Shown here: in pieces, positions 42,415 through 54,621 of the stretch
How the letters are laid out: every line of letters begins with the position of its first letter
How positions within the stretch are numbered: the first letter of the stretch is position 1
From: Haplomitrium mnioides
Lineage: Eukaryota > Marchantiophyta > Haplomitriopsida > Calobryales
Assembly (NCBI GenBank): GCA_049999725.1
Contig: JBNGIS010017712.1
Span: 46,146-100,777, forward strand
Direction: 5' to 3'
DNA: 54,632 nucleotides
Program-made: the position numbers and the translations under genes
Notes under the pieces: generated by a model
Database searches by the model: none
What the model saw: the letters and a program-made list of their open reading frames with translations, nothing else
What the model was told of the DNA's origin: nothing

Positions 42415-42754
42415 AACCCAACAATAACTGACCTAACGGATGAACATTAAATGGTAAATGAAATCAACATCAACGATTCAGATCTCTTACATTTTTCATC
42501 GTTTGGATTAAATTATGCCACGACGACACCAGAATGTTTTGGCAGTTACGTAATTCGTTTTAACTAAAAGTTTTATATAAGAATGGGGAATCCGAGAGTC
42601 TTCTATGAGAGCATTTAATTATATCAAAGTGGTGGGTGAGAATGTAAAAGGGCTGTGGATGGGATGGGTCTTATCCTATGGGTTTGGTAAATGGGCAAGT
42701 GCCCCGTGGCTTAAGGGTACCCCAGGTCTGTGATTTTCAAGAAATGAAAAGATG

Positions 42755-42762
42755 ACACGTGG
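42755..42762 (+). promoter_or_regulatory. G-box / ABRE-like element upstream of the SCAB gene
   Basis: ACACGTGG, containing CACGTG at 42756-42761, about 600 bases before the SCAB start codon. This is the core bound by bZIP factors of the abscisic-acid pathway and by bHLH factors. SCAB acts in stomatal closure in Arabidopsis, so ABA control would make sense, but this is inference. Confidence 0.45.
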
Positions 42763-43360
42763 GTGTGGAGTTCAGCTAGCTTTGGATGCAGACTCACTGT
42801 GGCGGAAGAGAGCTTGGATGGAAGGATCGTGATTGATTTTGCTTTTGGATTTTTTAATTCACGGCTTGTGATTCATTGATGCTTTCTCGAAAGAGATCGT
42901 GGGAGGGAGGGAGGCAGCAGTGAAGAGATTTGTGTTAGGATTTGTTTTGAGGGGAGAGAAGATCGTACGCGAAGAATTCCGTTCTCGTTGGGTTGCAAAT
43001 GGTTGTCTGAAGTTGATTGGTTATGTTCTAGTGCTTTTTGGATGTCTGTGGGGTGCACGATGAGGGAAACTCGTTGCTGCTCTCGGAACCCAGCGATGCA
43101 GCATTGACAGTAAGACAGAGTTCAGTTGATGTGGGTGCAGTCGAATTCTGAGTTGCTTGTCAACTTGTCGGTCTAGAAAATGTGGCCTTCTGCTTTGAAA
43201 TTGCTTTCCTACAGGAGCTGGCTGCAGAAGAAACTGTTCTACAGCCTGCAAAGTTCCTCTGTTCCATCGAAGGGACTGTGAGAAATTGTACCCAGCAAGC
43301 TCTGCTAGAATATTCTGAATACCATCCTCGTGAAGGCACGAATTCAATCCCACTTCGAGG

Positions 43361-46300
43361 ATGGAGAAGAGTAAAGTGCGCGCGATAGACAGCGATGGGT
43401 CAAGTTTGCCGAGCTGGGCACATCCCCACACATCCGATGATGATTCTGATTCCGAACCGTCCCCTTCAAAGAAAGAACAAATTGCCAAAGAAGCCGCTGA
43501 ACTTGTGGCACAGCAGAAGCGCCTTTCAGTTCGAGATTTGGCAAGCAAATTTGAGAAAGGCCAAGCCGTTGCTCAAGCCGCGGCTGCTAAAGCTATTGAG
43601 GATGTAAGTGCCCGTCAACGATGTGCAGTTTCAGAACAGATCGCAAAACTTACTAAGAAAATCTCTTCAAACAATCCACCGTCTGTTCATCTTTAGCTAC
43701 TTGGGAGATTAGATCGAATCCCTTTTTCAGTCCTGTAGCGTTTCTGTTTGTCTACCCTCCATTGCGAATTGAAATCCTCACTCATTTGACTTTCTACGCA
43801 ACGATCCTGCAAGTGCTGGGCTAAGTGGTGCATTACATTTTTGCCTCAACTGTCCATTCGGTGCGTTTTTGGAATTGCTGCAGGCATCCAGGACAAAGGA
43901 CGCACTTTTGCTTGATAACAAAGCTCTCCTGAAAAAACTGCGGGTGTTATTGGGTGAATTGCTCGGTCGAGTTGCGGGTCGCAACAAGGATGACGTTGAA
44001 GAAGCTCTCACTTCTGTAAGTCAGTCGTTTCCACATTGATCACGTACGTTGTAATCAGGCAGAGAAGGATTGCGCTGCCTTATGGCTTGCAATTCTACTG
44101 CGTTTTGCCAACTTTCGCATCGCATCTTTGTGGAAACGAGATTAGTGGACAGAATGTAATTGGTTTCGATTTCCGCAGATGCTGCGAACTTCGGCATTGC
44201 TTTTTTCTTTTTGTACCTTCGCGATTCAAATGCCAACGCTCCTGACGTTTATAAATAAACTCAAGATCGCTAAATTTCTGTGCGAGGACAGAGTGGATCC
44301 TCGCTTCGTTTCGAAAGTGAATTTCTTGCTGAGCAGTTATTGGTTGTCGTTTTTTCAGACTGAGGTGCTCACCGTTCAGTTTACTCAACGAGAAACAGAG
44401 TTAAGCCAGGAGAAGGCAGAAGTTCGAAAGATGGCTGCTTTGTTCAAACAGGTAATGTGCGCATTGTTTTTGGGAACGTCAAGATCCTAGCATACTTCCT
44501 TCCGATCCATACCAGGTGAATGCGACTTGCTCGCTTGTGCTCTTCGTAAAACCGTGCATTTCAGGACTGTTGATAAATGTACAGAAATGGGAAATCTGCT
44601 GATTGCTTGTAGAACGGTTCACGGGTTTTCAGGCATCAGATGATGCAAGGAAGATGGTTGAGGAATCAAGGGCAGTTGCACAAGCTGAGATTGAAGTGGC
44701 CAAGGCAGCCGTGCAAAGGGTTCAAGCTGCTTTTGAAGCGCAGACTCAAGAATGGAATATGGCTGACAAGAAGGTACTGTTGTTTTGTCTTGGAAAGAAA
44801 ACATTTTGCATAACTAGGTGGCTCTTCTTGTTTCATCCAAAGCAAAATGGTGATTGCTGTGTCCAATTTCACATCGTGCAGGAGCTGGATGACTTGAAAA
44901 AAGCAGCACAGGAAGCTCAAAGAATAAAAATGCTTCATGATTCCAGCAAGGTACATTGTGTTTACCTGGAAAGTATTGTGTGACTCATTTGAATGAACCA
45001 TAGAACGGGCTTCTCGTAGACAGAATTCCTCGTACTTTGCCAGCACCAATTCTGGAATCAAAGAACAGGGACAGGGTGGAGTACATCCATGGAATTTGTT
45101 TGTCGACATGTTCCACTTGTTTGTAGCTTTGATGAAGAAGCTGATACTGAGACATAGAGCTATCTCGATGCAGGTGATGGATATGGAACATCAACTTGCT
45201 GGCTTGAGGGAGCAGCTTGAGGAGAAAGCAGCTGAAGTGGTCAAACTGCGAAAGGAGGTTTGTGTTTCTGTGCTCTGAGAGACAACATGACGTGCTATAA
45301 GGCGTAACGTGTAAGGTTTAGTGATGCATCGATCGATCTACATGATCATACCTACACAACTTTGTGCAGCTGGAATCTTTTAAGCGACCAGATGGAGGAA
45401 AAATTCCATGGCATCAGCTTAGCGGTACTGAGCAATTAGGAGGCATCCTCTCTGTCACAGCTGTTGAGAATAGTATGTCCGACATGTCAACATGTAGCAT
45501 CCAATGGCATCGTTTTTCAGGAGATGGCTGCAAGTCGGAGCCCATCTCAGGTGAGCGTATAACATAAAACACATAAACGGTGGCTGAGAGTGAGATTGTG
45601 TAGTAGGTAGTTGATGATTGATGTAACTAGTTTTCGCTAGCACATGAAAGATTGCAGGATCTCGAAGCTTGAGCTATTGTTTAATGGTTTTGTCAAATGC
45701 CTGAACGGTCTGTGCACAGGTGCAATACGACCACAATATGCACCTGAGCCATACGATGTTGGTCGAATTTTGCGAGCTGATGTCACTCTTCCAGGGGGGA
45801 AAACTGAGACGGTTTCAACTTCAGGACTCATTGACCCTGGTGTGCATGACAACTGTTATCATTTCTTGGACTTTGATAAGCTTTCATGATGTGGGTTGCT
45901 TCACGAAACATGGATTTCTCGAGTGTCTGATTCAAGATGCATGTAAATTTTACTTGCAGCTCCAGGTTTGACAGCATATGTGGAGGTTTTAGTGAAGAAG
46001 GGAGCTGCTGAATTTAATGTAATTCCTTTTGTCTCTTTTTGATGAATGCTGCCAAGTGCATGTTCATGCAAATTAGTTGTTGGCGACCAATTCCATATAA
46101 TTTGCTGTGGGAAATCATTTGCAGGCGAAAATCATCTTCCAGAATGGAGAAGCAGTCGAGAAAATCATTGCTCACGTACTTGATATTGGAAAGACTCGCA
46201 TAAAGCTTCGCAAGGGGCGTAGCGTCAAGGTCAAGGAGCCATATTCATCAGCTATGCAGGTTCCGATTTTCAAACATTCCCTCTTGTCGTTGGGAAATGA

Positions 46301-46763
46301 TCATGGGAATTGTCCAAGAGTAGAGAAATCGTATCTCGGATCGAATGTTCAGCAGAAGATACTTGACTTGAATTCATGGATTGTGAAAAGTTGCCGTGAT
46401 TAAAGCAAGGACGATTTCTAAGCGACACGAAGGATGATGATTTGACATTGAGTGCAGCTTTGTGGTGCGAGAGGAGGTGGTGATGAGGCCACAAGGAGTC
46501 TGTATTGGTACGCCAAAAAGGGATTGTCTTACGTTCTTGTTCTGGAATCTGCTCGAGAGCGCAATGCGGCCGTCATGCTTGCCAGACGCTTCGCTTTTGA
46601 CGCAGGCGTAAGTTTGTGGATCGATTGTCTAAGTTCCCGCCTACTCTTGCTTTCCTGGAGAAGAAAGCTCAGAATTTCCGGGTCTTTTGATCTATTATTT
46701 GCACTGCTGTTTGGCTGTGAACAGATCATGCTGGGAGGACCTGATGATAGAGTTCCCTTGTGA
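43361..46763 (+). CDS. SCAB1: SCAB-type actin-binding/bundling protein
   Basis: Twelve exons join in phase to 481 codons: 43361-43603, 43884-44015, 44359-44451, 44633-44773, 44882-44950, 45174-45257, 45370-45550, 45720-45839, 45960-46018, 46125-46259, 46458-46607 and 46725-46763. All introns are GT..AG. The plant-specific SCAB family binds and bundles actin filaments; Arabidopsis SCAB1 slows actin rearrangement in stomatal closure. The N-terminus (LVAQQKRLSVRDLASKFEKG, about residues 48-67) is the actin-binding block. A coiled coil follows (about 85-255; VAGRNKDDVEEAL, RIKMLHDSSKVMDMEHQL). An Ig-like domain holds YAPEPYDVGRILRADV (about 320-335), and a PH-like domain holds KIIAHVLDIGKTRIKLRKG and LARRFAFDAG (about 375-481). 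Arabidopsis SCAB1 is about 496 aa. The protein appears complete; only the acidic N-terminus is divergent. Confidence 0.93.
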
Positions 46764-47143
46764 ATGAATGGAGGAGAGTGGTGGCGTTTCAACATGTTTG
46801 GCTTGGTTGGCTACAGGATTTTGCGAGTGCGAATGCGAATTCCAATGTGTAAGTTATAGAGTGCTTGTATATACGATCCTCGGGCATCCACGTTTGAGCG
46901 TCATATAAATTCTTTAGAGAGAAGTTTTACGATCTGTACTTGCAAGCGTAAAACCCCTCTGCATTTCTAGTATCGATGAACAAGTTATTTGCAGCGGTGT
47001 ATTTCCAAGAATTGCGGTGAGATGATTTATTTTTTCGTTGTGTGCAATCTAAATCCAATGGAATCGATGTGTATATTGTCCTCGCATTCTCGAATGTGAA
47101 GATTCGATTGTAATAAAATTACATGGGACACAGACTTTCATAA
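46764..47143. terminator. Short convergent intergenic region
   Basis: 380 bases separate the stop codons of the SCAB gene (+) and the next gene (-), so their 3' untranslated regions lie tail-to-tail and may overlap. AATAAA-like signals are present (GTAATAAAA near 47110). No other feature is seen. Confidence 0.5.
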
Positions 47144-48304
47144 TCAGAAATCACATGATGAACAATATACTTCACTTTTGACAACTTCTTTCCGGAATCG
47201 AAACCCAGGAAGGACAGTCAGACCGACAGGCAAGGACTTCTCCTGATCACCATCTTTGTCGTACATTATCATGTAAGCTCGCTGAACGATCTGACCGGGT
47301 GTCACTCTGAAGATCGAAATGGGAGGTTCGAACGAGAAGCAAAGTGTATGCAAAAGCCACACGGCCAGTGCAACATTGTGAAAACTGGCGGACAAACTTC
47401 CGGATGTCAGCTCTTGGGTGATAAATGGGTTTGCATTCCAACCCCAAACTTGAGAGAGAGCGAGCCGCTTGGACTGGACCAACTCGCAAAATAGAGGTAC
47501 CTGGTATATTCCTCCTCGCTCATTCATCACATAGGTAAACCATTTATCATACATCATGATCCGCTCTTCCGGATCCAGAAACAGCGATGCACCTCCTTCA
47601 ATGAAACTCTCGCTCTCAAAATTCCAAAATAGGATATCACAAACTGAAGCCACGAGGCCACAAAATATCTGATCCTTTGTTGTGAAACCGATTCCTGGAT
47701 ACAACGATTTCAATATGGCACCTATCTCCACAGAGAACTTTTTGCTCATCCACTCGTTGAAGAGTTTGCAAAATTCAAGACCATCCGATCGCACCCTACC
47801 TATACATTCATGAAGCCGATCGCGAATGGCCAATTCCTCCGTCCGTAAACTATTGCCAATTAAGAGGTTAGCGCTGCTTAGCTTCTGAATCTGCTGCCTC
47901 AACTCGTCTCGCGACTGGCGTAATTCACCATTGGCCGAATTCTGCTTCAACATCTCCTCTTGCTCTTGCTGAATCTTATCTTCAAGAACTGTTTTGCGAT
48001 ACTCCATGGAGCTTCGCTCATTTTCTAATTCCTCCAATTGCGCTTGGAGTTCATTAATCCTTCGAAGCTAGATGTATGCACACAGAAAATTGCCAGAATA
48101 CTTAGAGCAAGCCAGGCATTTACTTGAGAAGAGCACTAGACGAAGATTCAGCAGTTCCAGACGATAGAAAGATTCATGACATTGGCATTCGAAAGTTACG
48201 ACGGTTGATGCATGAAAGAGATACAGTGGGCTGCAATGATATACAGAGCACCCACCTCCTCGATTTGCTGCTTTCTCCCTCCCAACACCTTCTTCATGAT
48301 GACG
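47144..48304 (-). CDS. Coiled-coil protein with GIL1/IRKI-like C-terminal domain (3' exons)
   Basis: The last exon, 48067-47144, begins LRRINELQAQLEELENERSS after an AG acceptor and gives about 307 residues to the stop. Its first third is a coiled coil (heptads rich in Leu, Gln, Glu). The rest shows LDPEERIMMYDKWFTYVM, VWLLHTLCFSFEPPISIFRV and PVGLTVLPGFRFRKEVVKSE, which match the C-terminal domain of plant GIL1 and IRK-interacting proteins, usually found with DUF641. Those proteins act in light-dependent gravitropism and receptor-kinase signalling; the role here is unknown. A small exon, 48304-48256 (KKVLGGRKQQIEE), joins ahead in phase and extends the coiled coil. The upstream part is not settled. 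Confidence 0.65.
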
Positions 48305-48426
48305 CTGAAAATCCAAAAACACAATCACCACCACTTTTGAACGACGAAACTGGCCAGCAATTAGCCAAAATCTGAAGGGCTACGAGCAGTGGGAGTGTTG
48401 GAGAGCAGATCCAAAGGATTGATTAC

Positions 48427-49184
48427 CTCAGTTGTGCGCCCATCGTCCTCACCAGAAGCTCCCGTGAACTCTAGTTCCAATTGTTCGAGAACTAAAAAAC
48501 CTGCAGTACGGGCAACAAGCGGTGAGCTCAAGTTTTCCACAAAATTGAGATTTGTTAATGAACGTCAGTGAGTGTGGAAACGTCAGTGAACAATATTCCA
48601 AGAGCTGCGTTCCATAAAGATACATTTCATGTACCAGTTAATTCCACAAGCGGCCCTGTCGTCATCTGCCGGCTGTTCATTAATGCATCATCAAATTCGC
48701 GTTCGTTCGGCGGGAGAATTTGTATCACCTGTCTGGCGTACCTTCTATGTCTTGTCGACAGGCTTTTGGCCGTGAAAACGCCAGCTGACGAAAAGATCGA
48801 AATTCCATGTTTTCTGTACGGGTCGTTCGAATGCAATTGAAATCGTACGTTAGATACCGCTCAGCGATTCATTGGAATTCGCTCCAGTTCGATTGGATCA
48901 TACTGTCGGACGATTTCAAGAACTATGGATTTCCAAATCGATGGATTTGGTTACTGTACTAATTGATACTGCAGCCTTCTTGCCAAATTGTGACCTGAAC
49001 GGCTCTCATACCAGTTCACCCACTGTAGCGGTGAGAATTGAGCATTGCGGATCACACTTTGCCAATTCCGAATCTGACGAAATTTGTGACGCCAATCAGT
49101 AAATAGCTCCGTTCTTGGAAGATTCTTAGGAACCATGAAGTCGACGTCTGTATTGCTGAGACTCTCAAATTTAAACACATTCAA
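48427..49184 (-). other. Possible 5' exons of the GIL1/IRKI-like gene
   Basis: Two or three minus-strand open stretches may be exons: about 48545-48427 (VARTAGFLVLEQLELEFTGA, ending GAG|GTAATC), about 48836-48630 (YRKHGISIFSSAGVFTAK) and about 49184-48955 (MNVFKFESLSNTDVDFMVPK). None has a domain I recognise. The phase of the 48427 donor does not match the most natural acceptor at 48304, so either another exon is involved or the gene is broken. Low confidence. Confidence 0.3.
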
Positions 49185-49324
49185 TTCTTCCCACAGAAAG
49201 ACATTGTATTGTCGAATACGCTTTTACTACCATTGAATCGGAAACTGATCCTAGGCTGCCACACTTACATGTACAGCAGGACCAAAATCATGATCCATCG
49301 GTGACTGATGTAAGCACTTGTTGC

Positions 49325-49650
49325 TGCTTTGACATCTATTTGCATTTCCTATGAAGAGACAGACAGTCACCATTTGCACAACATAAGCCAAAGACTTGCA
49401 TGTTCTTTGAAGAAAATGAGAGTCACTATGTCAGCAACATTAGCCATCTACTTGCTTTTTTTGTTGAAGAGAATGAGAGTCATAATTTCAACAGCATTTT
49501 CATCTACTTGCATATTCTTTGAAGAGAATGAGAGTCACTATTTCAGCAACATCCCCATAGACTTGCATGTTCTTTGGAGAGAATGAGAGTCACCATTTAA
49601 GAACATTGGTCATGGACTTGTATATTCTTGAAGAGAATCAAGCAACATTC
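49325..49650 (+). repeat. ~60-bp tandem array
   Basis: Five to six units of about 55-60 bases with the core TTGAAGAGAATGAGAGTCAC followed by TATTTCAGCAACATT and CATCTACTTGCATGTTC. Drift between copies is moderate. The array ends where the gypsy LTR fragment starts. Confidence 0.85.
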
Positions 49651-49656
49651 GTTATG

Positions 49657-50169
49657 TGTAACACTACACACCCATATTACATATACAAGTTAGCACAAGT
49701 ATAACACATATAAGTTAGCAGCAAAAAACTTCAAAAACACACAAGTTAAGAGATGTCTAACAAGTCACTCTCCATTTTTTATATACTAAGTAGAAATCAC
49801 GTTGCTTACATAGGTGAGCAGCCCTATTGATTCACTTTCTATCCTCTTCTAATTGGACCACTTTTTTCTCTCTCACACCAATTGGACCATCTCCTACTTT
49901 TATTCTACTTCTGTCATGTGTACTTATTTTTAGAACCATCCATCTTTTTAGTTCTTCTTTTACAAAGTGTGCTTATCTTTAGAACCTTCTATTTTCCTGT
50001 AATCTTCTCCTTGCGACATGTACTTACGCTCTTCTAAATTAGTATATCTAGACTTCTTTTTTCACTTGAATTCATTGACAATTTCTTTTCTTGCTACGTG
50101 TCATTCTCTCTTTAATAGCAATTGCTTTTTGATACTCTAACTTAGTAATGGCTTTCTAGACATAGTTTG
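49657..50169 (-). repeat. Older gypsy LTR fragment of the same family
   Basis: It starts TGTAACACTACACACCCATA and is colinear with the LTR at 50170-50738, but more diverged: the CACGTG boxes read CATGTG, CTACGTG and similar. It stops at CTTTCTAGACATAGTTTG, about 60 bases short of the expected end, exactly where element 2 begins. The missing end should lie beyond the right edge of the window. Confidence 0.82.
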
Positions 50170-50738
50170 TGTAACACTACACACCCACATTACATATATA
50201 AGTTAGTACAAATACAACACATACAAGTTAGCACAAGAAAAGCGCACAAATAACTTGGAAAACCCACAAGGTAAGAGATGCCAAACAAGGCACTCTCCCT
50301 TCTTTATATACTTGAGAGAAAGCACTTTGCTTACATAGGTGAAGGAACCCTATTGGTTCTTTTTCTATCCTCTTCTAATTGGACCTCCCTTTTCTCTCTC
50401 ACTCTAATTGGACTACCCTTTTACTTTTGTTCTTCTTCTGCCACGTGTCCTTATCCTTAGAACCTTCCATCTCTTTAGTTCTCCTTCTGCCACGTGTCCT
50501 TATCTTTAGAACATTCTCTTTACTTTAATTCTCCGCTTGCCACGTGTACTTATCCTCTTCTAAAGTAGTCTATCTAGACTCCTTCTTTCACTTTAATTCG
50601 TTGACTTTCTCTCCTCGTGCCACGTGTCCAATTCTTTATAATAGCAATTTCTTTTTGCTACTCTAACTTAGTAATAGCTTTCTAGAGATAGTTGACATTA
50701 TTTTTAGCTATAGCTTACTGAGGTTAGTGACCGTTACA
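50170..50738 (-). repeat. 3' LTR of gypsy element 2
   Basis: 569 bases with TGTAAC..GTTACA ends. In plus-strand view it carries four exact CCACGTGT boxes at 50441-50448, 50490-50497, 50540-50547 and 50620-50627, the first three spaced 49-50 bases. TATATAAAG (reverse) lies near 50305. This is the best preserved LTR of the family in the window. Confidence 0.93.
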
Positions 50739-50758
50739 ATCCTCCCCCCTTTTAAGAG
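50739..50758 (-). promoter_or_regulatory. Polypurine tract of gypsy element 2
   Basis: Read on the minus strand, a purine run with six Gs directly precedes the 3' LTR, as in element 1 (9886-9899). Confidence 0.85.
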
Positions 50759-50789
50759 GCAATGTCCTCGTTGCGAGTTAGAGAGTTCT

Positions 50790-53700
50790 CAAAAGAGTGA
50801 ACAAGTGCAGAGGCATTGGCCAAATTCGCCAATGGCTCCCAAGTAGCTTCATAAAGAGGGTAGCCTTTCCAACGAACCAAGTACTCTACAATCTCACGAT
50901 AGCCTCAACGACGTGTGCATTTCTTCAAGAGCTGTTCCACCTCAAATTCTTCATGACCATCAATAAGCTCAGATGGTAGAGAGGGTTATTGGGTACAAGT
51001 GAAGGTGGTAGAGCGAGGGACAAAAACACGTAATAAAGAGACATGAAAGATCAGATGAATCTTCATGTGAGGAGGTAAAACAAGTTGATATGCCACTTCA
51101 CCAATACGAACAGAAATAGCAAATGGTCCAATAAAGCAAGCATATAGCTTACGAGAACGAAGCAAAGGAAGATTGGACGTAGAGAGCCATACTTGATCAC
51201 CTACAACAAAGGTCACTTCGCGACGATGAGTATCAATATATTTTTTTGGTGATTACGAACAACTTCAAGTTTTTCTTTCGCACATTGGATGTCTTGGTGT
51301 AGCCGATGGAGGAAATCATCGGCAGCTGGACTCTTAGAGGTCGATGCATGATGAAGATTAGATAGAGTAGTTAGATGCTCACCATACATCAGAAAGAAAT
51401 GCGTGGCTCATGTAGAGTTGTTGATGGAGTTATTGTAAGAGAACTCCACAAGAGGTAGCAACCAATCCCATTCTTCTTGTTCTTCCAAAGTAAAAGCCCA
51501 CAACATGTCTTCAATGGTGCGGTTGGCCCGTTCAGTTTGACCATCCGATTCAGAGTGATAAGCAGTAGACATAACGAGTTTGGTTTTGAGAAGACCAAAT
51601 ATTGTGCGTCAAAACATGCTGGTAAATTGAGTACCGCGGTTGGAGATAATCACTTTGGAGATACCATGATGAGAGTAGACAACTTCCAAATAAATTCGTG
51701 CTAACTCTGGTGTTGTTACTGATTTGGTAGTCGGACGAATATGAATCATTATGCTAAGTTTGTCCACAAAAACAACAATAACATCATACCCTATTGAAGT
51801 ACGTGGTAACTCACACACGATATCCATACTCACATGTTCCCATCGCCGATTCGGAATCGACAATAATTGTAATAAACCTCTACGTTTAAGGTTGGTCGCT
51901 TTGTTTTGTTGAAAAGCCAAACAACTCCGAACATAGGTCTCCACATCTTGATGCATCTTAGGCCAATAATAGACTCGTTGAAGATTGTCCAAAGTTTTCT
52001 CAATTCCAACATGTCCACCAACTGCTGAATCATGTGCTTCATACAAAACTTCAGAGCTAAGCTTAACACTATTAGGAATCCATACCTTGCATTGGAAGAA
52101 AATCAATCCTCTCACCTCTTTTACTAGATTCTTTTATTGTGCGGCAATGATCTCCTCATCTTCTTTTGTTGCAGCCAACATTTTCGTCCACCAAGTAGGA
52201 TGAATTGTGATTTCTGACAGGATGTTGAGTTGAGGCATACGGGTCAAGGCATCTGCAATTTGTCGTTTTCCTTCCACATAGACCATCTTCATATGGAACC
52301 GTTGTCTCCACTCCGCCCAACGAATCTCTCATTTTGAGAGTTCATTTTGAGTTTCTAGATAGATTAGAGGTTTATGGTCGGTTTCAACAATAAACTTCTT
52401 ATCTCCTAGATAATGATTCCAATGTTTGGTTGATAGCACAATCGCCAATTCTTCCCGCTCCGTAGTATGATAGTTTTGCTCAGTGTCGCTCAACTTCCTA
52501 GAAAAGAAGTCAATAGAATGCCAACCATCCTTCCATTCTTGTTGCAATACTCCGCTAATAGCCTTTCTTGATGCATCCACCGAAAGTTTGATTGGTCGTT
52601 TAGAATCATACAATTTAAGAATAAAAGCATGAAGAAGTGACTTCTTCAACGCTTGGAATGCCAACTCTTTTGCAGCTCCCCATGACCANNNNNNNNNNNN
52701 NNNNNNNNNNNNNNNNNNNNNNNNNNNNNNNNNNNNNNNNNNNNNNNNNNNNNNNNNNNNNNNNNNNNNNNNNNNNNNNNNNNNNNNNGTCAACCTCCCT
52801 CTTTCCAATTTCACATTTGGACATCTTCATATATAGCTTGTGGGTTCGAAGTACCTTTAATATTGTACGAAGATGTTGTTGATGCTCTTGAAGACTCTTG
52901 CTGTAAATAAGAATATCATCCAAAAATACAATAACAAACTTATCCAAATAAGATCGAAAGATATCATTCTTAAGACTCATAAACGTTGCAGGAGCATTAG
53001 TTAATCCAAAAGGTATAACAAGATATTCAAAATGCCCGTATTGACTTCAAAATGTTGTTTTTTGCACATCACTTTCCGCAATTCGGATTTGATTGTATCC
53101 GCTTCTCAAGTCCAATTTTGTAAAGTAATTTGCTCATTGAAGTTGATCAAATAAATCATCCATCATTGGCAATGGATATTTATTTTTCACCGTTTGTTGA
53201 TTGAGTGCTCGATAGTCAATGCACACCCTCATAGTCCCATCTTTCTTTTTAACAAATAATACTGGTGCACCATAAGGAGAAATGCTTGGTTGAATGAATC
53301 CTTTTTCCAACAATTCTGTAATTTGAGACTTGCATTCTTCCAGTTCATGAGGAGGCAAACGATATGGTGCTTTGCACGATGGAGTACTTCTTGGAATGAC
53401 CTCAATCTTGTGAATAATGCATCGTTTAAGAGGCAAATCCTTGGGCAAATCATTGGGAAAAACGTAATCAAACTCCTTCAAAACACCTTGAAACTCATGT
53501 GGAACATTATGACTTGAGTCCTTCTTATCAATAGTGAGCTCACGTATGAGTCCTAAAAACACCATATCTTGCTTTTTGATCGTCTTTGCTCCAATCACAT
53601 ATAATGGTAGGTGTCTTGAATGAGATCGTACTCGATCTCCCCAAATCTTCCATTGAGATGTCGTGAGTGTCTTCTTTCTCCAATCAACTTGCAGATTATA

Positions 53701-54042
53701 TCTTCGTAACCACTTCATTCCAAGAATCGCGTCATATCTTGCCAATGTTGTGATCTTCCACTCCAACTTCTCTTTATAGTTACCAATGTGTAAAGCTATA
53801 CCTTGAAACATGCGCTCATTAGACTCGCTTTGGCCATTTGCCATTTCCACCACTTCGTGCTCTTCTTTTTCAAGATGCAATTTCAACTTCAATGCTATCG
53901 CTCGTGATAAGCAATTTTCTTTGGCTCCAGAATCCACCAAAACTCTTATTGCAGATCCTTCCATCCATCCATTGACTACAATTAACCCTCTATTTTTTTG
54001 TTTTTCTATATAGTAGATACTTTCCTCGTCTTTCTTCTTCAT
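50790..54042 (-). pseudogene. Pol of gypsy element 2
   Basis: Minus strand, in order: protease with [18 protein letters not shown] near 53945-53890, here with the intact D-S-G; a linker and RT with [20 protein letters not shown] near 53275-53215 and [11 protein letters not shown] near 52925-52890; RNase H with the VETDHKPLIYL block near 52385-52355; the integrase H2C2 finger with CLAFQQNK near 51920, where the second Cys of the C-x-x-C pair has become Phe; the integrase core with MDIVCELP; and the chromodomain with LVRWKGYPLYEATWEPL near 50890-50840. The protease-RT segment is open for 302 codons. A gap (52689-52788), the Cys loss and several stops make it non-functional. Confidence 0.88.
52689..52788. 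other. Assembly gap (100 N)
   Basis: One hundred Ns inside the RT/RNase H part of element 2. Comparison with element 1 (about 7755-7955) suggests the true missing length is near 200 bases, so the placeholder is probably not to scale. Confidence 0.9.
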
Positions 54043-54066
54043 CCCAACAAAACCATGAGGTTTTTT

Positions 54067-54621
54067 TTACTGGTGCCCATCATTTCCCTGACATTCTTCA
54101 TCTCCTTCATTGTTGATATTGTGAAGAGGTCGTCGAAATACTCGCCCTTGATTGCGCCTCACTGCTCTACAATTTGGTGCAATATGCCCTACCCGACCAC
54201 AATTGTAGCATGTTCGAGTTTCTCGTCGATCATCCATCCTCCTCTCATTAGTATTATGTGGTCCTCCTTGTTGGTGATTTGGATGATGAAATTCTCTTCT
54301 TCTCATATTTCCTAACTCCATAGGCGCAGGGCCATAGTTTCCTCCAGTTTGCACAATTCCTAGTGTCCCTTCAATTCTTTGAGTAAATGAAATGGCTTCA
54401 TTTACATCTTTTTGGTTGCGCATTATAACTTCTCCTCTAATCTTTTTCTTTAACCCTTGTAAAAATTTGTCAAGTGCTTCCGCTGGACTCATATCTTTGA
54501 TTTGAACTTGCAAGCTTCGAAATTCCTCAATGTATCTTGCAACGCTTCCTTGTTGCTCCAACTCCCAAAGCTTCGTTCTTGCGGTCAATATAGAATCTAC
54601 CGCTTTAAAATTTTGGAGCAA
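54067..54621 (-). pseudogene. Gag of gypsy element 2 (partial)
   Basis: The minus-strand frame is open for 184 codons: capsid region (AVDSILTARTKLWELEQQG, QVQIKDMSPAEALDKFLQGL) then the CCHC knuckle CYNCGRVGHIAPNC near 54210-54170. It is open where element 1 has two CAA-to-TAA stops. The N-terminus is outside the window. It joins Pol near 54060 through a short frame change. Confidence 0.88.

Larger units (their letters stand above)
39911..43360. other. Intergenic region between the SAICAR synthetase and SCAB genes
   Basis: 3.4 kb without a recognisable gene or element. Several open frames of 80-137 codons exist on both strands (for example about 40859-41272 minus and 41341-41736 plus), but none shows a known domain. 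Features seen: a G run near 40299-40312, a palindrome at 42393-42414, and a G-box at 42756-42761. The last ~600 bases are likely promoter and 5' untranslated region of the SCAB gene. Confidence 0.5.

Noticed and set aside
47247-47489. Minus-strand open frame of 80 codons
   Set aside because: It is an alternative frame inside the long exon of the GIL1/IRKI-like gene.
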